A stretch of DNA of 7,263 bases from UBA8389 sp964472175. Its GTDB lineage: Bacteria; Bacteroidota; Bacteroidia; Bacteroidales; UBA1402. This document shows, one piece after another, positions 6,801 through 7,263 of the stretch; position 1 is the stretch's first letter, and each line of letters starts with the position of its first letter. A model generated the notes under the pieces. The model made no database searches. It had not been told where the DNA came from and saw nothing but the letters and a program-made list of their open reading frames with translations. The stretch is taken from assembly GCA_964472175.1 (NCBI GenBank), contig CAYYJF010000077.1:1-7263 (forward strand). Reading direction: 5' to 3'. A program made the position numbers and the translations under genes.

Positions 6801-7263
6801 AACTGCACCACTGACGCCAACAGGAGCATACGTGTATCGGAGTATCTCCATCAATTCGGTTTCAAACGGAGGATTTACTATTTCCGGCAATTACATTGGG
6901 GGAAGTGCCGTTTCTGCTTTGGGGAAACCTTTACAACTGAGTGCATCAAATACTGCCCACACCTTTGGTTATACCCCCATTTTCTTACATGTGGGAACAA
7001 CCCAAAGTACTTCGGTTCAAGCCAATTCCATCACCAATATCAAGGTGTCCGGGCCAAATGCCCAGCAATTTTCAGCAATAAGGATTGATGCAGGGAATGT
7101 GTTGATTGGAACAACGAGTGGCAACATTATTGGTAGTTCTTCTGTGTTTAATGCCATCGAATCAATCAGTACGGTGGCTAATGCCAACACGTATGGCGTT
7201 TTTGTCAACGGCCTTTCTGATGTGGTATTGGCGAACAACCAAATTGGTGGCATGTATACCAAT
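769..7263 (+). CDS. Giant secreted modular beta-helix surface protein (3'-truncated)
   Basis: This is one uninterrupted frame of 2165 codons with no stop before the window edge, so the mature protein exceeds 200 kDa. The ATG at 769 is chosen because in-frame stops lie just upstream (TAG 733-735, TAA 742-744), GAGG sits at 762-765, and an export signal follows directly. Order of parts: signal peptide (1-36), glycine-rich domain (about 45-254), then three tandem super-modules (256-1009, 1010-1773, 1774 onward) made of short coils rich in Asn, Gly, Ser and Thr with recurring GI and NN.I motifs. That pattern is typical of right-handed parallel beta-helix (PbH1-like) proteins. No catalytic residues of pectate-lyase-type enzymes are recognisable. 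Cysteines are very few. The likely location is the cell surface or outside the cell, through the Sec system and probably type IX secretion, whose sorting domain would lie beyond the window. An adhesin, matrix or surface-layer role is inference; the ligand is unknown. Confidence 0.93.
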   Translation, partial: MKSFKHISFSAFPAFCQPRIFIFLSTLVLSIGLLLAQTPAPFSVTKYESVGGGSYSVPSGVDRIKVEVWGGGGSGSKVTSYGIAGGGGGGGAYSRSVLSNLSTSPYNLFVGSGGVSNGSGGPSSFGGALVSANGGNGAPGNSATGGAGGTTSGVGTSKFSGGNGANGSYTWRNRYSGGGGGGAGAYANGSNGNQINGGAGGAGGFATGGNGANGRNNKGAGNNGNAIGGGGSGGYASDDYDQNGGSGAAGAVWVTPVNVEVTATSGATLDYYANLGDAFAAINNGYHRGVVDVKILKSITEPSPTSLNASGSGSAQYTSVKIYPTVANVVVSAPFDNDALISLNGADNVTFDGRINATGSTVDLTLENTSTASGTRTIDLINSAQNNTIQYCTIKGSGGGTYNGSVNISTGTNTGNRIQYNQFTKGSARRIHMLFSAGTNNGNGTVSNNVFLNSWALNGTTSAITLESNSSNWVISDNSFYDTELMSLSSGVEFRGISVNNTSSSGIQIARNYFGGSAAQALGNVMNIGNFSTNNVRYIPVFVNAGVSSQTVIEDNIIRNIYLQSSDIEPFVGIQVLDGNVLVEQNLIGSMDGVQSIQLVSQAAQSKSCGLKLTTYNTLLANQNVVSGVNVGAVNNSYGHSFYGIFMGNFYGTQNITNNTIGHASVSGSVTTTGYSTDNIQSLFGIYSEMPGIQTITGNQVYHLVNACRNPSSATLSTTMGIACVSGSAAVSNNVVKYLSNSSGNTSLQTPSVVGIMTTGTGGSNSVTNNEIGVLKNLTSSANAVIVVALSYGSTTYGTNVVDKNFIYDLSSSSNQSAVGGILVNNGTGTFSNNIVYLNNNLSNHVYGVYNVGGSGNNFNFYHNTVYLSGTTTASVNSYGLYLNQDNNVRDIRNNILFNARSTGASGYAIYHAVASASNLTENFNTYRATGTGGSIAFYGSAMNLATLKTSIGQDVNSTDLDPQLHMAGGSLAENYKTHFLQTGDEVGINTDFGGNARVARNIGAWEFSPIELWSNGQFRNAFFTLKGAFDAINAGAWNGHLTVKVLGNSIETATAELNASGVGSANYESVTIYPEAAGLSISGNFNNPLVHLKGADNVRVNGSVFLNNLEADLTFINNNTGANASVLLFSESAQNNSLRFAKLKGAPQSASTGVVHFSTSTSGSGNMSDSISYCQISGTATNRPWSAIYAVGSPSAKVSGLVLNNNQIFNFLNPSNASHGIFLGANSEGVTISNNSFYETTSFSSTADVSYAVIRIENATGGGYQLLQNYIGGNAPMGVGTWSKSGGNNVFEAIRLNVGSAVRTSLQGNRIKGFNFTNAGNASWYGVNVVAGGIDFGTQTGNFIGETEAYGSIYITNGTTGGVFYGINLAGNAFVDVANSVIGSVSMGFSSTSSALSASIYGIYKSGASGNTRIRRNIIGSPTTSNSLHARSQSTGNIQTLMGIYSAGTDTMFVESNDIANLTNATTGTQVSRTRGIMTEFGSNFIENNDIHHLSTLNAQANNFDNATLIGIHQISQNNGTIQKITGNKVHDLINLSISTIEIYGILYKGPSVGNHEVSRNFVHTFHIISTDMAYLHGISMHTGAYTLANNIVYLGNNITTGCYIWGIFNYSNSEVNIYHNTVYLTGTVTTGASNTYAFRDISTAPSDRDIRNNIIWNGRTNNPQISHFALFFNSTANTVMDYNDYQFSQYFARIGDTQYQNLSNWVSATPFDDNSVIVDPQLTNLGGVSPSDYQAGIALNGLPLVGQTQDFGFIQRSLASPTIGAWEYISDPVEIWNGAVFRANYPNLKAAFDAINLGTWTGDLIIKIKANVIENASAVLYQSGYTGSGGLSNYSKLVIYPTRADIQVRGNLDAPLIILNGADQVVFDGRVNGTQEAYQLSLINEFNSINASTLRLINSASNDTIRFTQIKGLSIGSSNGIVHIGTSVSGQGNDNNALILNKITSVQTVNSLRVGNAIFVQGSAGYENDNVFIQSNEIYNVFNPNASSNAILIADYVRSSSLVGNSFYETAPLTPTGAYVYRSISINSVSNGGFTISGNYIGGSAVSALGKPLQLSASNTAHTFGYTPIFLHVGTTQSTSVQANSITNIKVSGPNAQQFSAIRIDAGNVLIGTTSGNIIGSSSVFNAIESISTVANANTYGVFVNGLSDVVLANNQIGGMYTN
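901..1533 (+). other. Glycine-rich N-terminal domain
   Basis: Residues about 45-255 open with a beta-rich segment, SYSVPSGVDRIKVEVWGGGG, and go on to GGGGGGGAYS, FVGSGG, PSSFGG and many GG/GN/GA clusters. I count 64 glycines in residues 65-244. The opening (Y..PSGV..I.VEVWG.GG, then GGGGG.AYS, then VG.GG and SSFGG) matches the general pattern of the glycine-rich domains found in phage tail and bacterial surface proteins. It ends in AGAVWVT, after which the first beta-helix module begins. Such domains may pack as polyglycine helices, but that fold is inferred here, not shown. The high GGN content also creates several spurious ORFs on both strands. Confidence 0.75.
1534..3795 (+). repeat. Beta-helix super-module 1 (754 residues)
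   Basis: This is the first complete copy of the large tandem module, residues 256-1009. Landmarks in order: DAFAAIN; LNASGSGSA; IYP (1732); NGADNVTFDGRIN; NTIQYCTIKG; NSFYDT (2200); NYFGGSA (2302); GIY (2821); NNIVYLNNN; YHNTVYLSG (3352); DIRNNI (3439); DPQ (3652); NIGAWEF. Between the landmarks lie short coils that repeatedly carry a GI or YGI turn followed by NN.I. Its head differs from the other copies: it joins the glycine-rich domain directly and has YYANLGDAF where copies 2 and 3 have a W.NG..FR segment. Boundaries are set at the point where copy 2 restarts. Confidence 0.85.
3796..6087 (+). repeat. Beta-helix super-module 2 (764 residues)
   Basis: This is the second complete copy, residues 1010-1773. 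Landmarks in order: PIELWSNGQFRNAF; GAFDAIN; LNASGVGSANY; IYP (3985); KGADNV; NSLRFAKLKG; NSFYET (4474); NYIGGNA (4576); GIY (5098); NNIVYLGNN; YHNTVYLTG (5626); DIRNNI (5719); DPQ (5929); TIGAWEY. Landmark spacing is nearly that of copy 1: IYP to DPQ is 1920 nt in copy 1 and 1944 nt here, and NY.GG to GIY is 519 and 522 nt. The head motif NVTFDGRIN of copy 1 has become NVRVNGSVF, the main divergence at a conserved point. The DNA of matching motifs differs mostly at synonymous sites, so the duplication is old. Confidence 0.87.
6088..7263 (+). repeat. Beta-helix super-module 3 (cut by the window edge)
   Basis: This is the third copy, residues 1774-2165, with only about the first half visible. 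Landmarks: PVEIWNGAVFRANY; AAFDAIN; NASAVL; IYP (6289); NGADQVVFDGRVNG; DTIRFTQIKG; NSFYET (6787); NYIGGSA (6889); then AIRIDAGNVLIGTTSGNIIG and the start of a YGV...NNQIGG coil at the right edge. The IYP to NSFY distance is 498 nt, against 468 and 489 nt in copies 1 and 2. By analogy the module should need about 1.1 kb more sequence to finish, and further copies may follow. Confidence 0.85.

Noticed and set aside
1734..7262. Scattered ORFs of 60-111 codons on both strands across the beta-helix region
   Set aside because: All lie inside the continuous 769-7263 frame, none has a domain or a convincing start, and the repeated landmarks occur only in the 769 frame.
769..7263. Beta-helix polysaccharide lyase or other enzyme
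   Set aside because: Beta-helix proteins include pectate lyases and similar enzymes, but no catalytic motif could be recognised, and the Asn/Gly/Ser/Thr-rich coils over thousands of residues suit a structural or binding role better.
1534..7263. Recent DNA-level duplication or a mobile repeat
   Set aside because: Matching motifs differ at many synonymous positions, so the copies are old and kept by selection on the protein. No terminal inverted repeats, target duplications or transposase were seen.

Overview
The window looks like a piece of a Bacteroidota (Bacteroidetes) chromosome. Three things point there: a response-regulator C-terminus of the form common in that phylum, a TAnnTTTG-type promoter element, and a giant secreted, asparagine-rich beta-helix protein of a kind frequent in gliding or particle-attached members of that phylum. 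The genus cannot be told from the sequence.

Layout, all on the + strand. (1) Positions 1-632 are the 3' part of a response-regulator gene: the end of a receiver domain, a helical linker and a LuxR/GerE-like helix-turn-helix. (2) Positions 633-768 are the only intergenic stretch (136 bp). It holds the T-rich tail of an intrinsic-terminator-like hairpin whose stem starts inside the upstream gene, a candidate promoter at 725-732, and a 17-bp inverted repeat at 740-756. (3) Positions 769-7263 are a single reading frame of 2165 codons with no stop, running off the right edge. I translated it line by line and found no in-frame stop. It is easily missed by ORF callers that require a stop codon, and the many short ORFs on both strands between 972 and 7262 are shadows of it.

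The giant protein has an export signal (residues 1-36), a glycine-rich domain (about residues 45-254, roughly 36% glycine over residues 65-244), and then a long beta-helix region built from at least three tandem copies of a 750-770-residue super-module. The copies are at nt 1534-3795, 3796-6087 and 6088-7263, the last cut by the window edge. Each module opens with the same conserved head (AFDAIN, then IYP, then NGAD), continues through many short coils of the type GI...NN.I, and ends in DPQ...IGAWE before the next copy begins. A type IX secretion C-terminal sorting domain would be expected beyond the window but is not seen.

The regulator and the giant gene appear to be separate transcription units. 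Whether the regulator controls its neighbour is an open inference from position only. No RNA gene, mobile element, CRISPR array or obvious new multi-gene system was found. The most notable feature is the modular architecture of the giant surface protein.
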